Source: Planctomycetota bacterium (GTDB lineage: Bacteria > Planctomycetota > JAJSAM01 > JAJVHW01). From it: 39,868 nt of DNA. The stretch lies in assembly GCA_021776825.1 (NCBI GenBank), contig JAJFFG010000073.1, positions 1 to 39,868 of the forward strand. Reading direction: 5' to 3'. Each line of letters opens with the position of its first letter. Within the stretch, counting starts at the first letter, position 1. Made by a program: the position numbers and the translations under genes. The notes under the pieces are model-generated. The model saw only the letters and a list, made by a program, of their open reading frames with translations, ran no database searches and had not been told where the DNA came from. Shown one piece after another: positions 7,051 to 16,174 of this stretch.

Positions 7051-8936
7051 TGCACAAGCGACACATCCTGATGACGGCCGCTGCGATCGGCGCTCTCGGC
7101 GGTGCGGGCTGCAAGGTCCAGCCCGTCGACGACAACCGCGATCCGCGCGTCTACGACTCCATCGAACAACTCGACTCGGGTGCCGAGGAGACGGAGCGAG
7201 AGTCGGACTTCCAGGGACGCAAGCCGCTCTCGCCGGCCGCGCGTGTCGCCGCGAAGTTCCTGCCACTCGGACACGCCGGAGACGAAGAGAGCACGCCGGG
7301 TCTCGAGCCCGGCGACGTCTACGAGGACGAGGTCACGGTCACGGACCGTTGGCGCATCGGCTTCCCGGCCTGGGAGCGCGGCTCTCAGACCGACGCGCCC
7401 TGGGACAAGGGTGCGTGGTGGGAGCCGTATCACCAGAACGTGCTCAAGGGCGACTACCCGATCCCGGGCACCCAGAACACGTTCCTGCTGCTCGAGGGCT
7501 TTTCTCTCACTCGCTACGAGGCGCGCAAGGTCCCGACGCCGTCGGGCGTGTTCCCGCGACGCGGTGGCAACGGCTCATTCTTCGGCCAGGGCAACCAGTC
7601 TCTGCTGGAGGAGAACATCTTCCTGACGATGGATCTCTTTCAGGGAGAGACGTCGTTCAAGCCCGTCGACTGGCGCATCTTCCTCCGCGGCGGATTCAAC
7701 TGGAACAACGCCCGCGCGCGGGAGAACCAGGCGCTGTTCGCCGACCCGGCGCGCGGCACCGACCGCACCGACCGACACGCCTCGCTGCAGCAGGCGTTCT
7801 TCGAGACGACGATCGCGTCGATCAGCGACAAGTACGACCTGATCCAGGCGCGCGTCGGCACCCAGCTCTTCAACTCCGACTTCAAGAGTTTCCTCTTCTT
7901 CGACGAGGCGCTCGGCGCCCGCGTCTTCGGCACCTGGGACAGCCAGCGATGGTCGTGGAATGCGGGCCTGTTCCGGCGTTGGGACAAGGACACGAACAGC
8001 GCGCTGAACACGTTCGACTCGATCAAGCAGGACGTCGTCGTGCTGAACCTCTACCGCCAGGACATCCTCGAGATGCTCCTCCCGCGTTGGAAGAGCGAGA
8101 AGTGGACGCGCGGCCTTACGGCACAGGTCTCGTACCACCACTTCCAGGACGACGACTCGGTCCACTACGACGAGAACGAGTTCCTCGTGCGCCCGCGCGC
8201 CGTCGGCACACCCGTGCCGAACGACCGCGGGATCGACTACTGGGGCTGGACGATGGACGGGCACGTGAAGCGCCTGAACATCACTTCGGCGCTGTACCAC
8301 GCTGAGGGCTACGAGTCCTTCGACGAGATCGCGGGGAGCCGCCAGGACGTCTCCGCCACGATGGCGGCGCTCGAGCTCTCCGTCGACGTCGACTGGATGC
8401 GCTTCCGCGCGTTCGGCTACTGGCAAGAGGGTGACGACGACCCGTTCGACGGGAACGCGCACGGCTTTGACGCGATCTACGACAACCCGGTCTTTGCCGG
8501 CGGCGAGTTCGGCTTTTGGAATCGGAACTCGGTGCGGCTCACGGGCAGCGGCGTCGGTCTGAACCAGCGCTTCAGCCTGAACAACTCGCTGCGGAGTAGC
8601 AAGGACCAGGGCGCTCCGAGCTTCGTCAACCCGGGACTGATCATGGGCGGTGTCGGCTACGACGCGCAGCTCACGCCGCACATCAAGCTGATCACGAACG
8701 CGTCGTATCTGCGGTTCGACCACATGGACACGATCAACTTCGTCCTCAACCAGGAATCGCTCGGCAGCGAGATCGGCTACGACCTCTCCGTCGGCGTGTT
8801 CTGGAGGCCGGGACTCACGGAGAACGTGATCGTCAAGGGCGGCGTCTCCGCCCTCGTTCCGGGCGCGGGTTTTCGCGACATCTACGGTGCCGAGACGCTG
8901 TACGCGATGTTCGCCGAGGTGCTGCTGACATGGTGA
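7050..8936 (+). CDS. Predicted outer-membrane beta-barrel protein
   Basis: 628 residues. It starts in the TGATG overlap with the preceding stop, implying translational coupling. The N terminus MHKRHILMTAAAIGALGGAGC looks like an export signal, possibly a poor lipobox (GAGC). After an acidic 120-residue region the sequence becomes a long series of amphipathic strands rich in Trp, Tyr and Phe, with Asn/Asp-rich turns and repeated WNAGLFRRW- or RFRAFGYW-like hairpins. It ends in TLYAMFAEVLLTW, a typical beta-signal with a terminal aromatic residue. No CxxCH heme site is present. I do not recognise a named family. Position between an exported GlcG-type protein and a lipoprotein decaheme cytochrome suggests a porin-like sheath, as in porin-cytochrome conduits, but that is inference. 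Confidence 0.75.
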   Translation: MHKRHILMTAAAIGALGGAGCKVQPVDDNRDPRVYDSIEQLDSGAEETERESDFQGRKPLSPAARVAAKFLPLGHAGDEESTPGLEPGDVYEDEVTVTDRWRIGFPAWERGSQTDAPWDKGAWWEPYHQNVLKGDYPIPGTQNTFLLLEGFSLTRYEARKVPTPSGVFPRRGGNGSFFGQGNQSLLEENIFLTMDLFQGETSFKPVDWRIFLRGGFNWNNARARENQALFADPARGTDRTDRHASLQQAFFETTIASISDKYDLIQARVGTQLFNSDFKSFLFFDEALGARVFGTWDSQRWSWNAGLFRRWDKDTNSALNTFDSIKQDVVVLNLYRQDILEMLLPRWKSEKWTRGLTAQVSYHHFQDDDSVHYDENEFLVRPRAVGTPVPNDRGIDYWGWTMDGHVKRLNITSALYHAEGYESFDEIAGSRQDVSATMAALELSVDVDWMRFRAFGYWQEGDDDPFDGNAHGFDAIYDNPVFAGGEFGFWNRNSVRLTGSGVGLNQRFSLNNSLRSSKDQGAPSFVNPGLIMGGVGYDAQLTPHIKLITNASYLRFDHMDTINFVLNQESLGSEIGYDLSVGVFWRPGLTENVIVKGGVSALVPGAGFRDIYGAETLYAMFAEVLLTW

Positions 8937-8956
8937 AGCGCGGGGGAGAGCCAAGG

Positions 8957-11900
8957 ATGAACCGGAACGTCTACCGTATCGCCGTCCCGGCGACGGTCGT
9001 CGCCGCGGCCGTCGGACTGGCGGCCTGCCTGCAGACGTCCGAGCACCGCGCGGACCTCGCGCCGCCGCCGCCCGGCGACGTCTGGGCCGCGCACGCCAGC
9101 CTGGATGGAGAGGAACCCCTCTCCGAGCTCATGATGCAGAGCGCGGAGGACTCCGCAGCGAAGAGCGTCGGGTGCCTGACGTGCCACGAGGGCATCGAGA
9201 AGCCGCACACGTCGCAGACCGTGCGCCTGGGCTGCACCGACTGTCACGGCGGCGACCCGACGGCCACCGCGAAGCAGAACGCACACGTGCTCAGCGGCGA
9301 GACGATGCGCGACAACACGTCGCGCGAGCCTCCGTCGCAGCACCAGCCGTGGTTGGATCTCTCCTGGGAGTACGTCCGCTTCGTGAACCCCGGTGACCTG
9401 CGCGTCGCCGAGACCACCTGCGCACCCTGCCACCCCAACGAGACGTACAACTCGAAGAAGAGCATGATGGCGCACGCCGGAATGCTCTGGACGACGGCGC
9501 TCTACAACAACGGCAGTTTCCCGCTGAAGACGTCGCACTGGGGCCTCGCGTACGACCGCGACGGTGACCCGGTTCGCATCCAGACCGTCCCGCCGCCGAC
9601 GGACGAGGAGGTCGCCAAGGGCGTGCTGGCCTACCTCGACCCGCTGCCCCGGTACAACATCAGTCAGATGGGCAACATCCTGCGCGTGTTCGAGCGCGGC
9701 AACCGCCGCCCGCTCGAGCTCGCGACGCCCGACCGTGAGGAAGAGGCCGGACTGCCCGCACGGCGCTTCAGCCACCGCGGTCTGGGGACGCTCCTGCGTA
9801 CCGACCCGGTCTACCTGGGCATCATCAAGACACGCCTGCTCGACCCGCTCATGTGGAAGCCAGGCACCAACGACAATCCGGGCGACTATCGCCACTCCGG
9901 GTGCACCGCCTGCCACATCGTGTACGCGAACGACCGCGACCCGGATCACTCGGGTGAGTACGCCAAGTACGGCAACCGCGGCCAGTACCACGGCGGTGAC
10001 CAGACGATCCCGAAGGGCGAGAGCGGTCACCCGATCAAGCACGAGATGACGCGCTCGATCCCGAGCAGTCAGTGCATCGTCTGCCACATCCACCCCGGTA
10101 CGAACATGGTGATGACGTACTTCGGGAACACCTGGTACGACAACGAGACCGATGCGGATCAGCTGTACCGCCAGGACGGACGCGAGTTGACGGACGCGGA
10201 GGTCTGGGAGATCCAGGAGCGCAACGTCGAGGGCTCCGCCCTGCGCGGCAAGTGGTCGGACCCCGAGTTCCTCGCCGAGATCTCGAAGATGAACCCGGGC
10301 TTCAAGAACGTCCAGCTCGCCGACTACCACGGCCACGGTTGGCTCTACCGCAAGGTGTTCAAGAAGGACCGCAAGGGCGAGTTGCTCGACAAGAACGGCA
10401 ACATCATCGACCCGGACGATCCGAAGAAGTGGGAGAAGGCCGTCCACCTGATGGACTCCCACGCGGAAGCCGGGCTGCACTGCGTCGACTGCCACTTCAC
10501 GCAAGACGTGCACGGCAACGGCAAGCTCTACGGCGAGCCGCGCAACGCGACCGAGATCATGTGCCAGGACTGCCACGGCAACACTCAGTCGCGCTCGAAC
10601 CTGACCACGTCCGGGCCCGCGGGTGGCCACGACCTACGCGACTCGCGCACGCCGTTCGGCAAGCGCTTCTTCTGGCGCAGGGGTCGGCTCTACCAGCGCT
10701 CGCAGCTCGATGCCGACGTGCTCTGGGCCGTTCCTCAGGTCATCGACTCGATCGACCCCAAGAACAAGGGCAAGACGTACGAGATGGACGACGGCCGCGA
10801 GGATCGCCCGGTCTACAACGAGCGCGCGCGCTACTCGAAGACGATGCAGACGGACGCCCGCACGTGGGGCGACTCGTCCGCCGCCGCCGACTTTGCTCAC
10901 GCCGACGACCGCATGACGTGTCAGTCATGCCACACGTCGTGGACGACGTCGTGCTTTGGCTGCCACCTGCCCATGACCTCGAACCAGCGCAAGGACATCC
11001 GCCACTACGAGGGCGGGACCTCTCGCAACTGGACGCAGTACAACTACCAAGTGCTGCGTGACGCCGCGTACATGCTGGCCATCGACGGCACGGTCACCGG
11101 CAACCGCATCAGCCCGGCGCGCTCCGCGTGCGCGATCATCGTGAGTTCGCAGAACCAGAACCGCGAGTGGATCTACTCGCAGCAGCAGACGATCAGCGCC
11201 GAGGGCTACAGCGGTCACGCGTTCTCGACCTACGTGCCGCACACCGTGCGCGCCGAAGAGACCAAGACCTGCACGGACTGCCACGTCTCCCAGCAGAACG
11301 ACAACAACGCGATCATGGCGCAGCTCCTGCTGCACGGTACGAACCTGACCAACTTCATGGGACGGTTCTGCTACGTCGGTTGCGGTGAGGACGGTTTCTA
11401 CGCCGTGGTCGTCACCGAACGCGACGAGCCGCAGGCGGTCTACGGCAGCACGCTGCACCGCGACGCGTACCCGGAGCGATACAAGCGCTTCGTCGAGCAC
11501 GACGGCCGCACGCTGAGTGAGGCCTACCACCACGGCGGGACCGACACACAGTCGATCCAGCTCCGCGGCGAGTACCTCTACGCAGCGGAGGGCCCGGGCG
11601 GCATGTTCGTCTACGACGTCGCCAACATCGACCACAAGGGCTTCAGCGAGCGCATCACCACGTCGGTGAACTCGCCGCTCGGCCAGCGCTTCTTCATCGA
11701 GTCGAAGGACGCGCGTTCGGTCGCGAGTCCGACCACGCTCGGCGTCGATCCGACGCGTCCGCGGCGTCCAGAGAACCAGGAGCAGGCGATCCACCTGAGC
11801 TTCGCCTTCCTGTACGTCGCCGACGCGCAGGAGGGCCTGATCATGGTGCTCGCCGCGACGTTGCTCGACGGCGATCCGGCGAACAACTTCCTCGACCGCA

Positions 11901-12709
11901 ACATCGTGTTCAACCCGGACGGAATCCTCGACGGCGCTCGCTACGTGACCGTCGTCGGCAACTGGTGCTACGTCGCCTGCGACGCAGGGCTCGTGATCCT
12001 CGACCTGAACCATCTCTCGATGGACGACCTCCAGCCCCGCGTGGCCCGAGTGATCCCCGAGTTGAAGGGCGTCACCTGCGTCCAGGCGCAGTTCCGCTAC
12101 GCGTTCGCGACGGACGCCGAGGGCGTGAAGGTCATCGACATCACGAACCCGAAGGAAGCGCAGGTCGTGAAGGGCGCGAAGGTCGACCTCGGCCCGTGCA
12201 ACGACATCTACCTGGCGCGTACGTACGCGTACGTCAGCGCCGGCGAGAAGGGCCTCGCGATCCTCGACATCGAGCACCCCGAGAAGCCCAAGCTCGACCA
12301 GATGTTCAACGCCGGCGGTGAGTTGAACGATACGCGCATGTGCCGTGTCGCGATGACCAACGCGTCGCTCTTCGGCTACGTGGCCGACGGCAAGAACGGT
12401 CTGCGAGTGGTGCAGATGTGGTCGCCGGAGTCGGTGCCGCAGTTCAACGGGTTCAGCCCGCGTCCGAAGCCCGTGCTCATCGCCACGTACCCCACGCCCT
12501 CCCCGGCCAAGGCGCTCTCCAAGCCGGTGGATCGCGATCGCGCCGTCGACGAGAGCGGGAACCAGCTCGTCGTGTTCGGACGCCTCGGCGGACGACCGAT
12601 GAACCTGGCCGAGCAGCAGAAGCTCTACATCCACGACGGCAAGCTGTACCGCGTGAGCGATACGCCGCCGACGCAGCCGGTCTCGAACACGCGAGCCGAC
12701 GGGAAATAG
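8957..12709 (+). CDS. Ten-heme lipoprotein cytochrome c with C-terminal LVIVD propeller
   Basis: 1250 residues from ATG at 8957, with GGGGGAGAGCC upstream; the start of an 8930 frame overlaps the previous gene and is less likely. Lipobox VGLAAC (Cys24) predicts a lipid anchor. Ten CxxCH sites lie between about residues 73 and 776: CLTCH, CTDCH, CAPCH, CTACH, CIVCH, CVDCH, CQDCH, CQSCH, CFGCH and CTDCH. The last 400 residues carry about six LVIVD-type repeats such as YAFATDAEGVKVIDITNPKE and YVSAGEKGLAILDIEHPEKP, which build a beta-propeller. The combination suggests a periplasmic or surface electron carrier with a docking or substrate-binding propeller. It ends a three-gene operon with the barrel protein. 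A single long open frame, no breaks. Substrate (metal, mineral, nitrogen or sulfur compound) cannot be told. Confidence 0.85.
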   Translation: MNRNVYRIAVPATVVAAAVGLAACLQTSEHRADLAPPPPGDVWAAHASLDGEEPLSELMMQSAEDSAAKSVGCLTCHEGIEKPHTSQTVRLGCTDCHGGDPTATAKQNAHVLSGETMRDNTSREPPSQHQPWLDLSWEYVRFVNPGDLRVAETTCAPCHPNETYNSKKSMMAHAGMLWTTALYNNGSFPLKTSHWGLAYDRDGDPVRIQTVPPPTDEEVAKGVLAYLDPLPRYNISQMGNILRVFERGNRRPLELATPDREEEAGLPARRFSHRGLGTLLRTDPVYLGIIKTRLLDPLMWKPGTNDNPGDYRHSGCTACHIVYANDRDPDHSGEYAKYGNRGQYHGGDQTIPKGESGHPIKHEMTRSIPSSQCIVCHIHPGTNMVMTYFGNTWYDNETDADQLYRQDGRELTDAEVWEIQERNVEGSALRGKWSDPEFLAEISKMNPGFKNVQLADYHGHGWLYRKVFKKDRKGELLDKNGNIIDPDDPKKWEKAVHLMDSHAEAGLHCVDCHFTQDVHGNGKLYGEPRNATEIMCQDCHGNTQSRSNLTTSGPAGGHDLRDSRTPFGKRFFWRRGRLYQRSQLDADVLWAVPQVIDSIDPKNKGKTYEMDDGREDRPVYNERARYSKTMQTDARTWGDSSAAADFAHADDRMTCQSCHTSWTTSCFGCHLPMTSNQRKDIRHYEGGTSRNWTQYNYQVLRDAAYMLAIDGTVTGNRISPARSACAIIVSSQNQNREWIYSQQQTISAEGYSGHAFSTYVPHTVRAEETKTCTDCHVSQQNDNNAIMAQLLLHGTNLTNFMGRFCYVGCGEDGFYAVVVTERDEPQAVYGSTLHRDAYPERYKRFVEHDGRTLSEAYHHGGTDTQSIQLRGEYLYAAEGPGGMFVYDVANIDHKGFSERITTSVNSPLGQRFFIESKDARSVASPTTLGVDPTRPRRPENQEQAIHLSFAFLYVADAQEGLIMVLAATLLDGDPANNFLDRNIVFNPDGILDGARYVTVVGNWCYVACDAGLVILDLNHLSMDDLQPRVARVIPELKGVTCVQAQFRYAFATDAEGVKVIDITNPKEAQVVKGAKVDLGPCNDIYLARTYAYVSAGEKGLAILDIEHPEKPKLDQMFNAGGELNDTRMCRVAMTNASLFGYVADGKNGLRVVQMWSPESVPQFNGFSPRPKPVLIATYPTPSPAKALSKPVDRDRAVDESGNQLVVFGRLGGRPMNLAEQQKLYIHDGKLYRVSDTPPTQPVSNTRADGK

Positions 12710-12722
12710 GAGCAGAGCTCCT
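12708..12722 (+). terminator. Terminator-like hairpin after the cytochrome gene
   Basis: AGGAGC, a three-base loop, GCTCCT, then GTTT. It begins inside the stop codon. The stem is short and the T-run weak. Confidence 0.45.
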
Positions 12723-12734
12723 GTTTCCCTGTAG

Positions 12735-12756
12735 GGGCGGGTCTCCTGACCCGCCC
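12735..12756 (+). repeat. REP-like palindrome, stem GGGCGGGTC/GACCCGCCC
   Basis: Same element as at 323, 380, 14697 and 35310, here with a GTAG prefix and TCCT loop. It lies in the 272-base gap 12710-12981, which otherwise shows no gene; the strongest other signal is the hairpin at 12708. Confidence 0.8.
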
Positions 12757-12981
12757 GCGCCGACGCGGTTCCGCGCGAGCAACCCGGGTGGCTGGGAGCC
12801 CGTCCGAGGATCGCGATCCGCGCGGCCACCGGTGGAACGCGTCGCACGTCCGAAGCCGCGCCGTCGACGGAGCCCGCTGGCGCGCCCCCGCCGTCCAGAC
12901 TGGATGTACGGCAGGCACTCCACGACCCCGGTCCCGTACACTGTCCCCGGAACTCGCGCCACGGCCGGGTATCCAACCGCC

Positions 12982-14484
12982 ATGCGGCTCCTCACCATCC
13001 TGCTGACCACCGCCGCACTGCTGCTGGCATCGAGCACGGCCTTCGCCGCTGACCTCGACGAGGCCCGCCGCCTGGTCGACGAGGCGCGCCCCTGGGTGCG
13101 GCAGTCGGACAACCCCGACCTCGACACGGCTGTCCGCAAGAAGGCGCGTCGCGAAGCGCACGAACTGCTGAAGTCGGCGCGCGGCATCTACGACGATCAC
13201 CTCGACGCCAACCCCTCGGAGGAAAGCGCCCTCGACAGCGAGTACTGCGAGGTCGCGTCGATGCTGTATTGGGTGCGGAAGCTCGCCTCGATCAACGAGT
13301 TCGACGAACGCGAGGGGCGGTCGACCGAGCTCCCCACCCCGACGAAGGCCAAGCCGGGCCTGACTGCAAAGCCCACGACAGAGAAGCCCACGCCAGAGAA
13401 GCCGGATACTGAGAAGCCGGACACGGAGAGGCCGGGCACGGGCGACGATCCAACGTCGACGCCGACCAAGCCGGAGCCGGGACCCTCGGAGGACGACCTA
13501 CGGCGGGAAGCCGCGCGTCAGACGTTCGAGGCGATCCAGGCCGACGAGCGCGATCACCCCGGCGACGTCCCGCGCCTCCACGCGCTGTACGAGAAGTTCC
13601 TCGCCACCTACGAGGACCCGTCGCTCCCCGAGTACACGCGCGCCGTGCTGCGGCTGGGAGCGCTGTCCGACCGCATGAAGGCGATCTTCCGCGAGGAGGT
13701 CGGCACCGACCCGGACGCGCTCAAGAACATCGACAGCAAGGAGGCCGGCGCCATCGTGCGGCGGCTGACCAAGCAGCTGAAGGCGAAGGACCCGGCGGAT
13801 CGGCGTGAGGCAGCTCGATTGCTCGGCAGCGTCGGCTCGGGCGCGGCCTCGCTCCCCCTCGTCCGTTCGCTGCGCGACCCGGACGAAGAGGTCGCCTGGC
13901 TGTCGCATCAGGGTCTCGTTCGGCTGGGCGGTACCCGCGCGGCATACAACCTGACGAAGTCGTACCGCGATGCGAAGCCCGAAGCGCAGCAGGCGGCGGT
14001 GGACGTCCTCATCGCCATCGCCGCGAAGGGTCCCGTCGATGCGATCGTCGCCAGCCCCTTCCTCGGTCGCTTCGTGCTCTCGCAGAACCAGGGGACCGCG
14101 GGCAAGGCACTCGACGCGCTAGCCGCGCTGGGCGATGCCGGAGGTCCGGGGCTCATCGAGGCGCTCGAGACGCGCATGGCGACGAAGAAGATCGAGATCA
14201 TCGCGGCTCTCGGCCGCTCCGGCTACCACAAGGGTGCGTACTACATCGGCGGCTACCTGCTGCGGGGCGACGCCCCGAAGACGGTCGCGCTGCGGGGCGC
14301 CGCGCAGGCGGCCCTCGGCCAGATGGGTACGCCCGCGATCCCGCATCTGATCCCCCGCCTGTCGAGTTCGCGGACCAAGGGGTGGACCGCCATGGTCATG
14401 CGCCAGATCACGGGCGAGACGTTCCCAGCCAAGCCCAAGCCATGGCGCCAGTGGTGGGAGATCCACAAGCACGACCAGAACTAG
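12982..14484 (+). CDS. Exported HEAT-repeat protein
   Basis: 500 residues from ATG at 12982; the open frame reaches back to 12340 only because it reads through the upstream gene and repeat. A clear signal peptide (MRLLTILLTTAALLLASSTAFAA) is followed by an alpha-helical region, then a Pro/Thr/Lys/Glu-rich linker with repeated EKP units (about residues 115-170). From about 250 onward are HEAT-like helical repeats, e.g. PADRREAARLLGSVGSGAAS and DPDEEVAWLSHQGLVRLGGT, ending with a Trp-rich WRQWWEIHK tail. HEAT repeats act as protein-binding scaffolds; exported ones of this type are common in Planctomycetota. No catalytic motif. The final seven codons form one arm of a 29-bp hairpin. Confidence 0.85.
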   Translation: MRLLTILLTTAALLLASSTAFAADLDEARRLVDEARPWVRQSDNPDLDTAVRKKARREAHELLKSARGIYDDHLDANPSEESALDSEYCEVASMLYWVRKLASINEFDEREGRSTELPTPTKAKPGLTAKPTTEKPTPEKPDTEKPDTERPGTGDDPTSTPTKPEPGPSEDDLRREAARQTFEAIQADERDHPGDVPRLHALYEKFLATYEDPSLPEYTRAVLRLGALSDRMKAIFREEVGTDPDALKNIDSKEAGAIVRRLTKQLKAKDPADRREAARLLGSVGSGAASLPLVRSLRDPDEEVAWLSHQGLVRLGGTRAAYNLTKSYRDAKPEAQQAAVDVLIAIAAKGPVDAIVASPFLGRFVLSQNQGTAGKALDALAALGDAGGPGLIEALETRMATKKIEIIAALGRSGYHKGAYYIGGYLLRGDAPKTVALRGAAQAALGQMGTPAIPHLIPRLSSSRTKGWTAMVMRQITGETFPAKPKPWRQWWEIHKHDQN

Positions 14485-14526
14485 GCGGAGCACCAGCCTC
14501 CGCCTAGTCCTGGTCGTGCTGGTGGA
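14462..14526 (+). terminator. Very long hairpin overlapping the HEAT gene stop codon
   Basis: Arms 14462-14490 and 14498-14526 are complementary over 29 bp with only two mismatches and a 7-base loop (CACCAGC). The 5' arm encodes the last residues IHKHDQN and the stop. No T-tract follows, so it could stop transcription by structure, protect the 3' end, or simply be a recent inverted duplication. Confidence 0.6.
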
Positions 14527-14690
14527 GCGCCAGCCTCCGCCCGGTCCTGGCTGCGTCGGCGCATCGCCAGCCTCCGTCTCTGGTCCCGCTCGGGTCGCCG
14601 CAACGCGAGTTGCCACCCGCTCCTGGTCATGCCTTCGCAGCGCCAAGTGCCCTCCGGCCCCGGTCGTGTCGACGCGACGCCAATTCCCAC
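14488..14690 (+). repeat. Degenerate tandem repeat, unit about 37-40 bp
   Basis: Five successive diverged units share a GCGCCAGCCTCCG...GGTCCTGG...CGTGTCGG layout (near 14488, 14525, 14560, 14598 and 14637). The first unit forms the 3' arm of the hairpin above. With the adjoining palindrome this fills the 403-base gap before the next gene; no coding sequence is seen. Confidence 0.55.
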
Positions 14691-14696
14691 TCGTAC

Positions 14697-14810
14697 GGGC
14701 GGATCTCCTGATCCGCCCCGCCCGCTGGGTTCCGCGCGGTCGGCTCCGGTCCGATGGCGCTCCTCGGACGAGGTCGGCCATGCGCGCCGCCGTCGGTCGA
14801 TGAGCCGCGC
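14697..14810 (+). repeat. Second-family repeat: palindrome plus body
   Basis: Palindrome 14697-14718 (GGGCGGATC, TCCT loop, GATCCGCCC) followed by CCGCCCGCTGGG and GGTCCGATGGCGCTC, as at 380 and 35310. Ends near a GTCGGTCGATGAGC block related to one at 470-485. Confidence 0.75.
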
Positions 14811-14855
14811 TGCGATGCGCTCCGACGTTCCCCCCCCCACCTGAACCTCCCCGCC

Positions 14856-14879
14856 CCCGGTCCGTTCACGAACACCGGG
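14856..14879 (+). promoter_or_regulatory. Hairpin just upstream of the archaemetzincin start
   Basis: CCCGGT (14856-14861) pairs with ACCGGG (14874-14879) and GTTC with GAAC inside, leaving a two-base bulge. It ends eight bases before the TTG start and could be an operator or leader hairpin; a nine-C run precedes it at 14830-14838. Confidence 0.35.
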
Positions 14880-14887
14880 CCCCCACG

Positions 14888-15892
14888 TTGACCTCGATCC
14901 GCACCTCCACCCTCGTCCTCGCGCTCGCCGCGTCCCTCGCAGCCTGCGCCGAGTCACCCGTCGGCGCCCCAAGCCCTAACGTCACCCCGAGCGCGTCTCC
15001 AGCTCCCTCCCCGGCACTGGCCCCCACCGCCGGCCCGCACAGAGCCCCCGCCGGTCCGCCGCGCGCCTTCACGGACACCACCGGCTTCGACCCCATGCCC
15101 GAGTCGGAGCCTGGCGATTGGCTCGATCGCTTCGACGAGCGCTACGTGCCGTTCCGCGAGTACGTCGAGACCGATCCCGTCCGCGCCGACGACGACCGCA
15201 ACGTCCTCGCATTCGTCCCCGTCGGTCCGTTCACGTCCCGCGAGCGCGAGGTCATGGACGCGACCGTCGAACTCTGCGGGATCTGGTTCGACCTCCCGAC
15301 CCGCGTCCTCCCCGCGATGGACCTGCCCGGCGAGGACTTCCAGCGCTCCGTCGGCATGGGCACCGCGGCCCCGCCGCGAGTCCAGTACCACACCGACTGG
15401 TTCCTCCAGTCGCGCCTGCCACGCAACCGGCCCGAGGACGCGGTCACGCTCGTCGCCGTCACGATGGGCGACCTCTACCCCGGCGAGGGATGGAACTTCG
15501 TGTTCGGCATGGCCATGCTCCACCGCCGGGTCGGCGTCTACTCCCTCGTCCGCCACTTCGCCGACTTCTGGGGCCAGGACGACGACGCCGAGGCCCAACG
15601 CCGCGCGCTCCTGCGCAGTCTGAAGCTGGTCGTCCACGAGTCGGGCCACACGTTCGGCCTGGAGCACTGCGTGCGCTACCGCTGCGTCATGAACGGCAGC
15701 AACTCCCTCGACGAGTCCGACCGCCAGCCCCTCCACCTCTGCCCCGACTGCCTCCGCAAGCTCGCCTGGAACCGCGGCCTCGACGTCAACGCCCGCTACG
15801 ACGCCCTCGCCGCCCTCTACACCCGCCTCGGCCTCACCGAAGAGGCCCGCTGGGTCGAGGATCGCCTGGCCGTTCTCCGCACGGCCCGCTGA
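14888..15892 (+). CDS. Archaemetzincin-type zinc metalloprotease, lipoprotein
   Basis: 334 residues from TTG at 14888. This start gives a perfect lipoprotein signal (MTSIRTSTLVLALAASLAAC), which is why I accept TTG although no ribosome site precedes it. A Pro/Ala-rich tether of about 40 residues follows. The catalytic core is unmistakable: VVHESGHTFGLEHC, then CVM four residues later, then CPDC about 16 residues after that, matching the archaemetzincin pattern HExxHxxGxxHCx4CxM...CxxC. The three His bind catalytic zinc and the four Cys a structural zinc. Archaemetzincins are usually small (under 200 residues) and cytoplasmic; an export signal and a 150-residue N-terminal extension are uncommon. 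Substrate is unknown. Confidence 0.88.
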   Translation: MTSIRTSTLVLALAASLAACAESPVGAPSPNVTPSASPAPSPALAPTAGPHRAPAGPPRAFTDTTGFDPMPESEPGDWLDRFDERYVPFREYVETDPVRADDDRNVLAFVPVGPFTSREREVMDATVELCGIWFDLPTRVLPAMDLPGEDFQRSVGMGTAAPPRVQYHTDWFLQSRLPRNRPEDAVTLVAVTMGDLYPGEGWNFVFGMAMLHRRVGVYSLVRHFADFWGQDDDAEAQRRALLRSLKLVVHESGHTFGLEHCVRYRCVMNGSNSLDESDRQPLHLCPDCLRKLAWNRGLDVNARYDALAALYTRLGLTEEARWVEDRLAVLRTAR

Positions 15893-16174
15893 CGCGCCAC
15901 GGACGCCTCCCGGGCGGCGGTCGACGGAACCGGGGGAACTCGACCATCCCTGATGGCTGGCTACCCCCGTGAACGGGTTGCGCGCAGCTGACCCTCGTAG
16001 CGCGCTGGCAATCCACTGCTCGCCCGCTGCAGGGTCGGATACTGTCCCACCCCGTTGACGAGTTCGCACACACCACCATGTGTGTGCCCTTCGACAGGAC
16101 TGGCAAGATGAGACTCATCGGCCACGCGGCGAACCGCTGCGCAGCGCTCTGATCACCCACGACTGAGACTCCCC
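15893..16174. other. Intergenic region with a perfect 8-bp palindrome
   Basis: No gene. GCACACAC (16066-16073) pairs with GTGTGTGC (16080-16087). It sits in the spacer/-10 position after a TTGACG (16055-16060), so it may be an operator over a weak promoter for 16175. From here onward base composition is less GC-biased, marking entry to the glycan island. Confidence 0.35.

Noticed and set aside
12340..12981. N-terminal extension of the HEAT-repeat protein
   Set aside because: It crosses the end of the cytochrome gene and a repeat palindrome; a good signal peptide begins at 12982.
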